The translations under genes and the position numbers were made by a program. Below, piece by piece: positions 25,313 through 38,834 of a DNA stretch of 64,000 bases (positions are counted from its first letter, which is position 1; every line of letters begins with the position of its first letter). This DNA is from Paramecium octaurelia. Its lineage: Eukaryota > Ciliophora > Oligohymenophorea > Peniculida > Parameciidae. The DNA is taken from contig CAJJDP010000025.1 in assembly GCA_905182995.1 (NCBI GenBank), forward strand, positions 203,680-267,679, in the 5' to 3' direction. Below the pieces are notes generated by a model. The model did no database searches. It was not told where the DNA came from and saw only the letters and a list, made by a program, of their open reading frames with translations.

Positions 25313-26587
25313 ATGGAAGATGAACTAATATGGTATTATGTCGATACTAGTGAGCAAGAAACAGAGAAACAAACTAAAGGGCCAATATCAATAAGAGATA
25401 TCGATGTTATGTTAAGAACTAGCATTATTACATCACGTAATTAATGATCTTAACATTAGATACTTATGTTTATAAGGAAGGATTCACAGATTGGAAACCA
25501 ATTTTCTTGGTTGAAGAATTAAAGAGTTTTTTAGATGAATAAGAACACGAAATGGTGTAAATAACTTGTGGCAAAGAAATAAAATCAGAAGATCAATAAG
25601 CATAACAATAATAGTAATAGAATGAAAAGGATAACGAGGAGGCTGTTGAATAATTGGAGGACGAAGAATCATTTTAATAATTGAATGATGAGTAGAGAAT
25701 GGAAATTTTGAAAAAGAAAATAGAAAAGAATAGGAAGAAATCCCAAAAGGAAAAAGAAAAAAAAAAGAATTAATGGTACACACCTAAAATAAATACAAAT
25801 GTATATGTTGAAGGTTTGCCTTAAGATATAACTATGGAAGAGATGAAAGTCTTTTTTAGCAAAGCAGGAATAATTAGAATCAATCCAGAAACTTTACAAC
25901 CTACGATTAAAATATATAGAGATTAAAATGGAAATTGTAAAGGTGATGGCTTGATATCATATAAAATGGTTGAAAGTGTATAGACTGCAAGAGAAATGTT
26001 AGATGGACTTCATATTAGGCCAGGTGTAATTGTCAAAGTAACTGAAGCAGTTTTTGAATAAAAAGGGTAATATCGTAAAAGGGAAAATAAAAAGATCGAT
26101 AAACTTTAAAAGGCATTGGCTAGACAGAAAGAAATGACCTAGATGGCTGATGAAGGGCAGGAAGATGATGGAAAAGGATTAAAAATACTAATATTCAAAA
26201 ATTTATATAGTCCTGTTTAAGCTTAAAATCCAGAATTTATGAACTAATTATATGGTGAATTGTTGTTGAAAATAGAGTCTTTGCAAATCTTTGTCCAAAA
26301 GTTAGAGTTTTTTAAAGATCATCCTTAAGGTAATAAATGCAATAAGTTTAGGTGTCTCCAAGGTGAGATTTCACTCTTCCTATGATGCTGAGATTTGTTT
26401 AACAAGTTTAAATGGGATTGAATTCAATGGTAGAAAAATACACATTTAATATTGGGATGGGAAGGAAAATTTCAAATCAAATATAGAGAGTAAGGAAGTT
26501 GAGGAGTAGAGACTTGAAGAATTCGGTCAATGGTTAGAGGAATAGGAGGATAGTGATAAGGATGAGCGGATTGAGAAAAATGAATGA
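25313..26587 (+). CDS. Tat-SF1/CUS2-like splicing factor
   Basis: Three exons (introns 25437-25459 and 26330-26351), 409 residues. An N-terminal GYF_2-like domain (IWYYV...GPISIRDIDVML...YVYKEGFTDWKP) is followed by an acidic/Gln spacer, a lysine-rich helix, and an RRM at about 155-245 (NVYVEGLPQDITMEEMKVFF ... GDGLISYKMVESVQTA). The C-terminal second RRM (ILIFKNLYSPVQ ... KDHPQGVSKVRFHSSYDAEICLTSLNG..FNGRKIHIQYWDG) matches the UHM of human Tat-SF1 and yeast CUS2, which chaperone U2 snRNP and bind SF3b. The second intron joins HPQ to GVSKVRF exactly at this conserved block. The tail is acidic, as in Tat-SF1. Confidence 0.9.
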
Positions 26588-26654
26588 GTGTATGATAATT
26601 GAAATTTATTTATTTAACTCCTAAATTTTTTAATAATTTGATTTTGAATAAGGA

Positions 26655-28321
26655 ATGAATAGAGACATTGCAAACTAATATCGATCACCTTAATAAATAC
26701 CATCTTCAAAAAAACCCAATATGGAAAATTTACAACCTCATAGAAACACAAATGAATTTATTAAATAGATGAAAAAAAGAGTAGATCAACCACCTCTTAG
26801 TGTTGTGTCTTAAAACTCTTAAATATAAGATGCATAGTCAATTTTTATAGATGTTTCAAGGATTGAACAATAATCTAACCATTCAAATAACAGTTTCTTA
26901 GACCCCTTAAAATAACCTATATTACCATAATGTCATAGATCAAACCAACCTTCAAATTGCACTACATAAAGAACAAACAGGTATGAAATGCAAAGGAATA
27001 GCAAGCCCTATTTAGATCAAACAGACAATATGGGGTTATTATTGATTTAACAACAAATGCTATAATTGTAAAATGAAAACATGATTTTAAAATAGCAATT
27101 AGAGAAGTAGGAGAGTTAAAGATTGCTGTTTTAATAATAATTGCTATCGCAATTCTAGTCCTAGTAATAACAATAATAATAACAACCAATAGTTATAAAT
27201 AATAATATAACATAGTCTGAAAAGCAATAATAATCAAAGTCTATTCCTCCTCAAAATACCTAAGAAGAAACAGGATCTCCTCCTAAAAAAATACTACGTA
27301 AAAAGCAACAATCTCAAGCTATTTAGACTGATAAATCTGTTTAAGATTAATCAATTATAAACATAAATGAATCGTATCATAATTAATCCCTATGTATTAA
27401 ACCAAAGTAAATATCATAATAACAACAAATCAAATCTCATCAATCAGAAAAGCATAGTGTAGAATCCTTAACTTTTGGTACTCAATTATCTCAAAGAAAT
27501 CTGATATCTTAATAATCCTAATAGGAATTGCAACTCTAAACTCATGAATGCCAAAGCAAAAATTAAAGTTATCAACAAATTAACACAAATTCTATTGAAT
27601 TCTAAATAGACAATGAATAGAGGGATGTCTAAACTCAAAATAAAAAGGATGTTTAAAGGAAATATTCATAGATTGACTTAATTAATTCTTCTGTTTAGTA
27701 AGATAAAACTTATAGTATACATAATCCAGAGATACGAAAGCAGTCTTAACCAAGTGTTAAATTAGAATTTAATTTCGAAGATGGAACAAATGAATCAAGC
27801 AAAAAGTGTCTCGCAGATTATTTCTCATAAAGAAAGAAAACAGCCAATGTTGAAAGAAGAGTTTCAGTTTAGATGCCAATATAAGAGGAGGATTAGAGTT
27901 GGATAGTGAATGTCAAATAAAGAAGTAAGGAGGAGTAAATCAAACTGAGAAAAGAAATGATGGAATATGGAAGAAGCAAAAGATAACAAAATAAAAGTCA
28001 AACTCCAATAAATGAAGAACAAAACAGTGCACAAAAGGAATAAGTCAAAAGAGTGAAAAGTCCATTAATGGAAAGATTAGCCATGGGATAAAAGGCAAAA
28101 GTAATTTTGAACTTATTTAGGTTGAAGAAAAGGAGATGTTTGCATTAACAAAAAAAAATTATGAAAATTTGCCAGAAGTAAAAAGCAAGAAGAATTAAGA
28201 AGAAGTTATCAAATAAAAATAGCTTTTCATGAAAGAAAGATAAAATAAATTAAAAGAATTAGATGATGTAATAATTTAGTATTAATCTTAGAAAATTAAA
28301 GAAAAAATGAAAAAGCCATGA
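26655..28321 (+). CDS. ALMS-motif protein, candidate centriole/basal-body component
   Basis: 548 residues with one 20-nt intron (28101-28120). Most of the protein is disordered and very rich in Gln, Asn and Ser, with a Gln-rich helix near 150-200. After the intron the C-terminus reads SPLMERLAMGQKAKVEEKEM, then FALTKKNYENLPEVKSKKNQ and a KEE/KQK-type helix. This strongly resembles the ALMS motif shared by ALMS1, CEP295 and C10orf90, which targets proteins to centrioles. I base this on the pattern (R/K)xxYxxLPEVxxKK and the ERLxxG upstream element. Basal bodies are abundant in ciliates, so a basal-body role is a reasonable inference. Confidence 0.8.
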
Positions 28322-28428
28322 TTTGATATTTAATAAATTTTCTATAAGTCTACTATATCTATATATATCATAATTTTGGAATATATCCTATTTGTGGGAG
28401 TTCTCTCAGTGTACATAAAGTTCTGATT

Positions 28429-29862
28429 TCAGAGGCTAATTTATTTTCTTATTTGAGTTTATCCTTTGAGGTTTGAGACAAGTTTCTAAACATATTTCTA
28501 AATGTATTACCCTTGTTGTGCTAGATCCTAAAATACTGTTTAATATGGGAAAATGGGAGTAATATATGATAAATCGCAAATCACACCCTCAACCGAATGG
28601 CAAATATTAAAGGAAATGATTCCCAATAATTGTCCACATTAATTATAAAGTCCTCCTCCACTATAACCATTATGGATGAAGCAATCTGTTACAATTGACA
28701 CCATCTAATTGAATTAGTCATAAATTATTTTAATAACTGATCCTTTGGATATGCAAGGCTTGTATTAAAATAGAGTATATAAATACCCGACAGCATAAAC
28801 TGTTGATCCTATTGCAGGAACTTCCGAAAATATAACACCATCCTCAATATTTAAACCTTATGATATATAGTTCTTTGCTTTTCCTAAAGAAAAGTCCATA
28901 TTATTTGAAGTGTCCTCCAAGATGTACGCCTCATGTTATTCTTCTCCAATGAATAACTTAGAGCCTTTCAAATTATTTGACAAAACGTGATTGGCCGTTA
29001 ATATATAGCTTTATTTATTTTATAGATCATTTACTAAGATTCCACTACCAAATTAGCCAGCCCCTTATGATATATATTTTGTCGCACTTAGTATTAAATC
29101 TATAAAATCAGAGTTGAAATAAGAAGGACTGAGTTTTGGAGAATTTTTGTTAAAAATTGAGTTGAGAGTAACCCAATTAACACAAAATGTAAAATATCTA
29201 TGATTTAATCTTGCGATTTTAATGTTTTAAAGTAGAACCCCTACATACTCTCCTTTAGAATTAAATATAGCTCCTCCTTCTTGCCCTATCTAACTAACCA
29301 ATCCCAACATTATAAGCTATTTTTATTGATTTTAATTTGTAAATATTTATGAGACATATCCCTTTCTACAATACTACTTCTGCATCACTTTACCTTTCAA
29401 AAAGGAAGATGAATTTATTGTTAAGACTTCTTACCCTTATGACAAAAGTTAGCTGCAATATTTTTATATGTATTAGATATTATTGATATTAGGAATTTCA
29501 AAGTACATAATAAATCCCAATTCTATTTCAATAAAGCAATTGTTTAATTTCTCTGCAATCCAATCATCAAAATTTAGGCAAATGAGGTTTAATTTTATCT
29601 CCATATCCTCTTATAACAATAAACTAAATTTAATATGCTAATTTATTAAATTTATATTATAGGAATTGATGGCCTAAGCGAATTTGGCAATCACATATCC
29701 TGTTGTGACTATCAGATTATGATTCTCTTAAAATTTGTGAAAAGTGCAATTTTATTAATGAAGTGGATTCTATTAAGTGCCAGTAGGATCTAAACTCTAA
29801 AGGACACTAAGGAATTTTGGATGTTAGGATTTAATTCTAATTATTCCTCCACAATATTCCAT
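28429..29862 (-). CDS. Trypsin-fold serine protease, TYSND1/DEG15-like
   Basis: A 477-residue, intron-free protein. The C-terminal half is a trypsin-like protease: GAGQFGSGILV, catalytic His in TANHVL (H292), a probable Asp in MDFSLGKA (D323) and nucleophile Ser in NGYSGGGLYNQCGQLLGI (S401, equivalent to GNSGGP). The N-terminal half also shows trypsin-fold strands (LGLVSQIGQEGGAIFNSKGEYVGVLL) but with no intact triad, so it looks like an inactive protease domain. An inactive plus active pair is the layout of the peroxisomal processing protease TYSND1/DEG15. No clear PTS1 is present at the C-terminus (ends QISL), so peroxisomal location is unproven. Confidence 0.75.
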
Positions 29863-30012
29863 TAGAGATATAATATAAAAATTTATTAATTAATTAAGTT
29901 AATAAGAAATATTATCTATAAATGAAAATGCAAGGATTAAGTAGCTTTTAATTTTGTATTAATTTAATAGAATTTATGAAACATATAGTTTACTTATAAT
30001 TTCAAACTTATA

Positions 30013-33000
30013 TCAATTCTTTGGATAATGTTATTTGGCAGATTGTTTGTCTTAATGAATAGTTTTTTTTCGATTATATTGATTATATTATCTAATATTG
30101 TTTAGTTTTTCAGCTTAATCCTTTTCCATCTAACTATATCGTGTTAAAGATGCTTCCATTGACAATATATTTAGCTATCATTTATATTCTAGATATACAT
30201 CAAAACTAATTTTTTGTAGTTGAGATATCTAAAATTCAAATAGTGGAGACTTTTCTGAAAAATTTTGATCAATATAACTTTGGATCTTTAATAGTTTTCC
30301 AAAATCTAGCTTCATTTTTAGTTTTTTTGGTATTATCTTAAGATTATCTTTATATTGCCAACCACTCAATCCCAAAAGCTGTTCAAATGAAGGCACATAC
30401 ATTTCAACATCAAAGCTTTCTAAAAGATAATAAAATCTAAAATTACCTGCATTTAACAAATTTCCTTTAATGAGTGATGAGTCATTGGATTGACCACTGA
30501 TTTCATAATCAACTCTAACAAAAAGAATATTACCTTTTATTTCAGTAACAAAGATATCCTACAATTCCAATTTATTATCAATTGTTTTTGAAAATTTATC
30601 TTCGTAATCAATCAATAATTTTTAATTTATAATGTCAGTCTTCTAATCAAATATATCTGGTATTTTTGAGAATATCTTGCCTTTTCTAATCTTTAAGTCT
30701 GCTTAATCAAACATTATTTTAATTAGATTTTTATCTGAAGAGGATTGTGGAATAATAATCTAAGAATTTTTAATCAAAATTTAATAATTGAATTATTCTT
30801 TATTTAACTCAAAATTTTCTTATTGTTTTAATTGCAATTAGAGTTCAAAGTCATTTTAATAGCGTTCAGCCAAATCTTATTTATTTTTTTCCAATATTCT
30901 TTCGATTTATAATTTAAATGCATATAACTCATTTAGATATCTTGATATCATATAAAATTAGATATTTTCAATATGAATGATATTGTTCTCCAAAGATATT
31001 TTCATTTCATTTTAACCATTTTATTAAATTAAATTTGGGTATTGTCCATACTCCCCCTTGCAATATTAAGGCTTTAATTCAATTTATTTGATTGAAAGTT
31101 CTAACTCTTGATTAAATCTCTTTTTCATTTAAATCTAAAAGAAATTCAATTCAAAAAAGTCACTCTCCTTTTCTTATAGGGATATCTACAAGTCTTCAAT
31201 TTTAAGATCTAAGAATAAGTTGAGTGCCGATTAATTAGATCTGTCGTCTTTCAGATACAAATTTACAATTTAAGGTTGCTCCAATCCTAAAATTTCTAAT
31301 TCTTATAAAAAGATATATTTTATTAAATGCTGTCTTAGTGAAATAGATTCCTCAATATTGATTAGATAAAAACTATTAATCGCAATAAGCAAATCTTATA
31401 CTCTCTTTTAGGATAATAAGATTTAGCCTTATTAAATTTACAAATTAATTTTTGGGTTCAGATTTTGAAATTCTAGAGTTATTGATATTGCAACAGGCTT
31501 ATCAACCTTTCTATTATTCTCTTACTGGAAATTTGATTTATTACTTGATTGTTTGTCCTTCTTTGGCATAGTTAATAAATTTTCTCTCTGTTTTGTATTA
31601 TTATTAATAATACTTATTGAAATGTCCTCAACTTAAAACTATAATGCATCCGATAATTTTGAAATATGAAGTAATCTCATGTCCACAATACTAACTTAAT
31701 TGAAGCTAAACATAATGGAATGGCATTTCATAATAAGTAAATCATCAAATTAAAATACTTAAGTTTAGTTTGTTTTTAACTTCGAATGACTTTCTAGCAT
31801 AGCAAGACTAGAATTTTTGTTATGCACACTTGTTTTAATGGGATTTAGGACTACATTCAATAATTCTAGATTTAGCATAATCTTTAGCATCTGTAATTTA
31901 AAAAAGGATTCGTTGGATTTTAAATATATTTATTGAATACTAGCTGAAACTATCATATCATCTAAGAGCTTAATAGGTGTTTCTTTTAATTTATTACTTA
32001 AAACTTAGTCATCAATACTGGTAAAATAATAAACATTGTCATGTACTTTTTGGATAATTGATGAAATCTTATTGATATTCTTAAAAGTAGTTAATATGTT
32101 GCAAGCAGCATATTAATTTTAAAAAACAGCCTTGATAGTTTACAAAGAGAAAAATACTTTCACTTTTGAACTTTTGTCATTTCTGTAATAAATATCTCTG
32201 CTTTAAATTAATTCACTTCTTATTGGTTTATTGTAGTACAACAAAATATAAAGAGATTGATCAGGGGGTTTGATAAGATTTTCATCTGATTATAAAATAA
32301 TGTCACCTTATTTATCATCTAGATCCTAAAGACTTATTTCAGACTTAAACATTTCTTTTTCATTGTTTCTGCAATAGAAGATGAATTTATCATCAAGCTT
32401 TTACCAAAAGGATTGTTGATCCTTTACCTTATACCCAGGGTCAATCAAAATATAATTTGTTTCCCTCCTCAGCCTTTCAGGTATATTAGATTAGCCAGAA
32501 TCCCTTTTAGAAGGAGGTCGAAACCTTGAAAATAAGTTATCTCCCGAATTGGGTTTTTCAAATTAGTTTCCTGAGCTGTCAATTTCCTAATCTAACTTTT
32601 AGACGCTTCTGACTATGGCTCCATTGTCTTTGAACTTAGAGGCTGAGCAATGAATCATAAGATTATCTTTAAAATATCCGACATCCCTAGTAATAATAAA
32701 AATTGGGAATGCAATAATTGATTTGTAATATCCATGATTTGTTCCTTTGGGAGTACTTTAGAATGTAATTTTTATTCCTTGCCCTTTTTTTGTAGGTTGA
32801 AGATCTTCCAATTTGCCAAACTTTGAACATTCTTAATTTAATATGTGAAACCACGAATTAATGGAAGCTGAATTATTCATATTTTCTATTCTTCCAAATA
32901 GAATATTTAGCAACTTAATAGTTTTCCTGTATTTGAGTATACAATGTTTACAATCAGAACTTTGTTCTTTGTGATCATGAAATAAAGTGTCTAGTTCTGC

Positions 33001-36000
33001 CTTTAATAGACTGTCCTACCCTATTCTTGTCTTTTGTAGAGGTAGAGTGGAAAATTCGACATTGTTTTTTAAGATCAAAAGGAATTCTATAAAACATGTG
33101 AATGAATCATTGATTTTTAAATTAAATGAGGGTATTTAGATGTATAATTTCTGGTCAGTAAGTAATGCATGATTTTCAATATTAGACATTAATTAAAGTG
33201 CAACTATTTAGGTTTTTAGAATAGTTTATTTTATTCCTTTGATGTGAAATTTACTATCTCTTGGCTTTTTAGGTTACGACTAGTTTTATTATTACGGTTG
33301 TGCTTAAGAAGGCTGCTTAGCAGTTTTGTAAAGCTATCTAACATCAATACTCTTGGAAGTTTATTTTGAAAATTATTCAGATGGTTAATTGGTATTTTAT
33401 TTACTGATAGGCTATTTGATATTGGACAATGGAGTTTTTTTATCATCTTAATGGTACTCTTTTTCATACGATTTAAGTTCCTCATTTTTGGCCTTATAAT
33501 CAGGTGAGTAATATTTATGAGCTATTTTAAATTAAGCAATAGACAGCTTTAATGCTGAGTAAAATTTGTAGTGTTGTTGAAAAAGAGTTTACTCATTCTT
33601 ATTTTATACAAGAGAGAATAAATCATCAATTTTTGTAGTTGTAAAAGTCATGCTTTTGATCTAAAACTTTAATTCAGTTTTAATTAAATTTGATATTTAA
33701 TCAGATACAATTCTAACCTTTAGTTTATCTTATAATTAGGCTAAAAATTTGATCTAATGCATTTTATAATGCTCCTATGCTAATGGCTTCGACTTTAAGA
33801 TGCATTCTAATAGTTTATGATCTTGTGAGACATAAAATTATCTTTGATTCATCAACCTAGAATCTAAGCCTTTAGAAAAATCTAATAAGGAGATCAAACT
33901 TTTAGTAGAAAGGAAAAGTGAAAATCTTTGAAAATGAATAGTTATATGTTGATTGGATTACTCATCCATGGATTGTTGAGTTGAAATCTTCTTCCTTTTG
34001 TCACTATTTGGAGATATTTTATATTCTGACTTTTGACCTTCTAGATATAGTGATATTACTAAATTGTGAGCTGTGCTTTCAGTTGAATAGGTCAATTTAT
34101 CTTTAAGATTAATGATACACAATGGGAATATCTTATCTCCAAATTCTTCGATAAATGATGCAAATAAAGATTTCTTAATAATATCAATTAATTTATTATG
34201 AACCTCTTGTAAGAATCTATGTTTGTTTGAACAAGTTTGCCAATATTATTCATTTTCCCCCATTGCTTGGTTTTACTTATCTTAATTTTGCATTGCGGCT
34301 TACTTTAATAATGCCCATCTGTTTTCGTTTTTCTAGTGTTTAATGACATGCAATAACATAGAGTCATCAATTTCATCTCTCTCCTCTTTGTCATTATAAA
34401 TGAAGTATTTGTCATAGCTTTTAAATTAATCTTAGGCAAAATCTTGAAATGCATGTTTATCATTTTCATAATCAATCAAAAAACATTTTATATTATTCAT
34501 TTGATTCTGAACCAAAAATTCACATAAAGTCTAAAAACATATTTCACTACTTGAAAAATATTACTAATCTTTTGTCACGGATACTTCAAATATATCATTG
34601 ACAAATTCAGATAACTTTGCCCTCGTAAAGCTTCTAGTTTACTAGAATTATTTTTGATGTGATTTTGAATCCTCCCATTTATTATTTTTTCTTTCAAATA
34701 AGGGAGACTATCTATCTGCTTGATCATCGGAATCTACTGTTTCCTCCATTAATTTTGGCATCATTCCTGGCGATAACATCTTGATTTCTCCAACAATGAT
34801 TGCCTTACCATCCTTCTCATTAGTTTTGATTCTTCCATTTTAATAAATAGAAATAGGTATTTTAATTCCTATCATACTCATAATGAGGATTAGCTTATTA
34901 CTTTTATTTGATTCCAGATTATATTTGGTTAAAGAATTGTTATTTTTTTAATCTTAACTTGATACAAGAGAAGATTAAGAGTCATCTTTATTAAGATCTT
35001 CCATATCTTCAAAAAAACTATCTATCTCTTTAGCAGTATGAAAAGATCCTTCATCATTACCCTTCTAAGTTTGTTTAATGACTTCTGATATTGAGTAACT
35101 TTGACTAAACTATGAACTCTTTTTTTTATCTAATTATGGTCTTTTAATTAATTGAATGCATCTTTTGCATTAACAAGAAGAAAATATTTTTGTATTTTTA
35201 GGACAATAAGCAGCAACATTTGGAGGACGATTTTCTAAGATTATCAAAAAAATGGAATGAATATTAATTGAAATCCAAGTTTTAACTTAATCAGGATCGT
35301 TGTTTTAGCCTTTTAAATAACTAGAAAGTACTTATGTTTTATCTCTCTCAAGAATTTCATATAAATTAATTTTTTCATCATCCTCCAATTCAATAGGAAT
35401 GTCATCATCCCTTTTTTTCTAATCTTTAAAAGAATTCTGATTATTTATGGTATTTGTCCATATTTCCAATACAGGTTTTACACTCTATTGATTTTATCCA
35501 TCTTTTGAAGAATGATAATACCGTTTGGCTTCAATTCTAATCTCTTAGAATGCCCATTCCCTGTATTTTAATAAATCCTTCAGAGACATTTGCTCCTCGC
35601 ATTTCTTAAATTTGGTTTCATCTTATATAGTCCAACTTGTTAACCAAGGAACTAATATTATAGTCTGTTTCCTCTTATACAATTCAATGTATCTCTTCAT
35701 TAATACTAATCTTCTTGAACTGTAACCTAAGTCCAATTTGTGATTCTTCTGATTTTGCATTACAGCATTGATCAAGTATTTCCACCATTCAGAATAATTA
35801 GCTTTGACTTCGCATTTTGGGCGGAAATGGAAATTATCTTAAACAATTTCTAAATTTTATAGTACTTCATTTAATTTCACTAAATAATTCTTTGATTCCT
35901 TATTGATTTAAAAGATGATAGGGTTATCAACTGTAACCTCAATGCTTTAAATAGGTTAAGACAACTCTTCTTAATTCTTGTACATAGTTAATTTTACTGT

Positions 36001-36749
36001 AATATCAATAGAACTCAATAAATGCTATTCTTCCTTCTTCTTTGGAATTTTCAAATAAGTGATCCCAAGTTTCTTAATTTCTATTAATTTGTAGATGCAA
36101 TTTAAATCGCTATTAAATTTTTGCTGAAACTATTTGTCAGTAGCCTTTATATTGATATCTGCCTTTATTTTTAATTAAGTCTCGTAACCAAAAATTGAGA
36201 AATTATAAAATCTTAAGAAGAATGATTTCACCTAAACTGACATATTATTGTAAATTCCATCAACTATCTTTTGTATCCAATTGGGTGGAGATAATTATTC
36301 AAAATATTTTGCCATTTATTCCTCCCAAATTTTTAATTTGTGCTTTTTCAAATTCTCTACTCCTTATTATGATTGCTATTCTTTATTCGAAACAAATTAG
36401 TTGGCTTCTTAAATTGTGCACACTTACAAGTCTATCCCTTCAATTATCATTTCTGGCTATTAGGATTTATAGTTCAAAGGCATCTAGAATAGTATTACTT
36501 AATACATTTATAGTTATTGAATTTATCTTTCCATCAATGATATACATAGGGAATGAAAAATTCAGTAAAGCTTATTTCTTGATTTACAAATTCTTTAGGA
36601 TGATGTTTGATGAAATTCCCAAAGAAAACTATTATATATTGAGCTTAATTTTATACTTTAGCCATATTATTTTGGGAGAAATCTTGTAAGTATTCTAATA
36701 AGTATGATTAAAGTCTTTTCACAAAATATTCTTCAATTTCTTTAGCCAT
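30013..36749 (-). CDS. VPS13: VPS13-family bridge-like lipid transfer protein
   Basis: A 2220-residue protein from four exons (introns 36629-36656, 36484-36505, 30175-30198); I checked most of the large exon codon by codon (30199-32760) and found no TGA. The N-terminus is the chorein motif (YLLEYLQDF...ISSNIILKNLQIKKQALL...PMYIIDGKINSITINMP), followed by the VPS13 extended region with WWKYLINAV, RRLVLMKRYIELYKRK and repeated beta strands forming the lipid groove. The central part contains Arg/Pro-rich VAB/SHR-BD-like segments (FRPPSKR). VPS13 moves phospholipids in bulk at membrane contact sites. It is shorter than typical VPS13 (about 3100 aa). The last intron is 24 nt and carries an in-frame TGA. 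Confidence 0.9.
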
Positions 36750-36805
36750 TTCAATAATAATTATAAATAATTATATATTAAACATACATATTGATCAATA
36801 TTTCA

Positions 36806-37768
36806 TCATGAGACTTATTTAATTTAAGAACCTCTTGTGCTTTTTCTTACAACTGGTTGAGGTGGCTATTTGTTTGATTAATCATTGTTTTTTTTATCTT
36901 TCATGCTTTTGATAAACTTCTTAGCCATCATCAAAATCCATAGTTTGTTTTCATCTGATTTAGTAGCCCCTTTATTCGGTTAAGATCTGTTCTTCACTAT
37001 TTCATAATGTCTTTCCTTCTATTTATTGAAATCCATTTACTTTCTTCTCATTTCTTCAACTTCATTCTGTAATCTCATAAAAGTATGAATATCCTAGCAA
37101 TCCATATCAACCACAATTTCCCTATCAATCTTGTATTCATCCAAAGTAGCTAATTCATTATTGAGAAAATCTTAGTTTTGTTTTAAACTTCGTAACAACT
37201 GAAAATCTTTTTTTATCAAAGCAGGTCTGAATGACTTTAAAATTTTTTATTTTTTTGTAATGACTGAATGTTTTTAAGATTTATTGCTATTCACTAATTA
37301 TAAAGTGTTTTATGATTATAAACTTATGTTATGAGAAAAAGCCAAATTTTTGAGATTTTGGCAAGCATTTTAATGTTGTTCTTGATTTGAATTAACGTTT
37401 TTTTCAGAATGTTAATCATTTTCTATATCAGAATCAAAACTTTCTGAGCTACTTAAATCAGAAACTTCAAATACAAATTCTTATTTTTTTTTTCTTCGAT
37501 ACTCTAATAATTAAACATCATCCATTTAACTATCTGAACTAACTTATTCATCCACTTCAGTTTAAAACTTTTCTTTGCCTTCAAAATCTTATTGTTTGTG
37601 TGCATACTTTTTCTTAGAATTTTAGAATTAAAACTTGCATTTCTCCTGAATGGATTTTCGAGATTGAGATCGTATTCTTGTTTTATGTTCAGGATCTTTA
37701 GTTATTTTCATCTCATTGCTTACTAAATTTTAAAACTTAAAAGCTCCAATTCCAATCCCAATATCCAT
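36806..37768 (-). CDS. Charged coiled-coil hypothetical protein (320 aa)
   Basis: One exon, 320 residues. The first 130 residues are Lys/Arg- then Ser/Asp/Glu-rich and disordered (for example DLSSSESFDSDIEND). A helical segment follows at about 180-270 (LRSLKQNQDFLNNEL, FMRLQNEVEEMRRKQMDF), then a basic tail with KPPQP-like and RKSTRGS sequence. The pattern suggests a cytoskeletal or nuclear scaffold, but I recognise no family. It shares a divergent 21-bp intergenic region with the ankyrin gene. Confidence 0.75.
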
Positions 37769-37789
37769 TATAATTTAATTTATATTATT

Positions 37790-38834
37790 ATGCATAAATT
37801 CGTGACTCCAGAAACATTTGTACACAAAGTTGAGAATGATTATTTCATCAAGAAGAAACCCAATCCAGATTTAAGAACACATAAAAAGAAATAAAATGAA
37901 TAGGACTTTGAGCTCTACCAGAACCTTAAGGATTTGAGAAACAATAATTAATTAATACAAAATAAACAAGGCTCTCTTAAAATCATCAACCCTTTGAGTA
38001 AATAAATCAATATGATGGAAACCAAAAAGTAGCAGCAAGAGAAGAAAATGAGGGAGACACAATTCTAATTGAAAAAAAAGAGTATGCTCAATGAAAATCA
38101 ATAAAAGTTACAATCTGACTTGAAAAATTTAGACAAAATAAGTGTTAGTGCCTTTAAAGATTTTAAAGAACAAGTTAATCTTTATAATAAATATTACAGC
38201 AATACTATCGGAACGGAACCAGAAATCAGGGACATTCAGTATGAGGACTTAAACATTCCTTATCAATTTGTAGACAATGGAAGTAGGTATACTTACAGAG
38301 AAATATTAAATCATGAAATACCAGAAATTAATTATTAGAATGGCTAAGCATAGACCATAATGGAGTAAGTTTTATCCTGCTATAAAATCTTAGAACCATT
38401 TCCTAATTGAAATTCTCAGAAGAACAATTGGAGAATAAATTGCTAAACAGATTAAAATAACATGTTGTGGTAAGATAATTGGATTAAATGGAAAATGATT
38501 ATTTGACTGCAATAAGAAATAACGACTTATCAAGTCTAAAATTGATGTTGATTTCAGATGGAACTTTGATTCAGACAAAGGATTTTGTATTATTCCAATA
38601 TATTGTAGATAGGGTAAACAGGTTTGCATTTGGCTGCCAAACGCAACTATTATGATATATGTTAAGAACTGATAAATTATCAGGTTGATGTCTTCGCAAT
38701 TGATTATGTAAATTATAAATCTATAATAGGGAAGCAGAACAGCTAGGTAAATGGCAGAGAAATATAATTATTTTAAGGTGGCCAAGTTAATACAGATGGA
38801 AGAGGATTAGCGCAGGAGAAATTTATAATAATGA
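37790..38834 (+). CDS. Ankyrin-repeat protein
   Basis: 323 residues from four exons (introns 38365-38393, 38587-38608, 38708-38729). The N-terminal two thirds is charged and coiled-coil-like. The C-terminus holds ankyrin repeats: NDYLTAIRNNDLSSLKLMLI, then IGQTGLHLAAKRNYYDICQELINYQVDVFAIDY, then a degenerate third ending MAEKYNYFKVAKLI. The second and third introns are needed to rebuild these repeats, which supports the splicing. Ankyrin repeats mediate protein binding; the target is unknown. Confidence 0.87.

Noticed and set aside
36195..36689. 164-codon hydrophobic frame on the plus strand
   Set aside because: It is the antisense shadow of the VPS13 N-terminus; the minus frame gives a chorein motif after splicing two introns.
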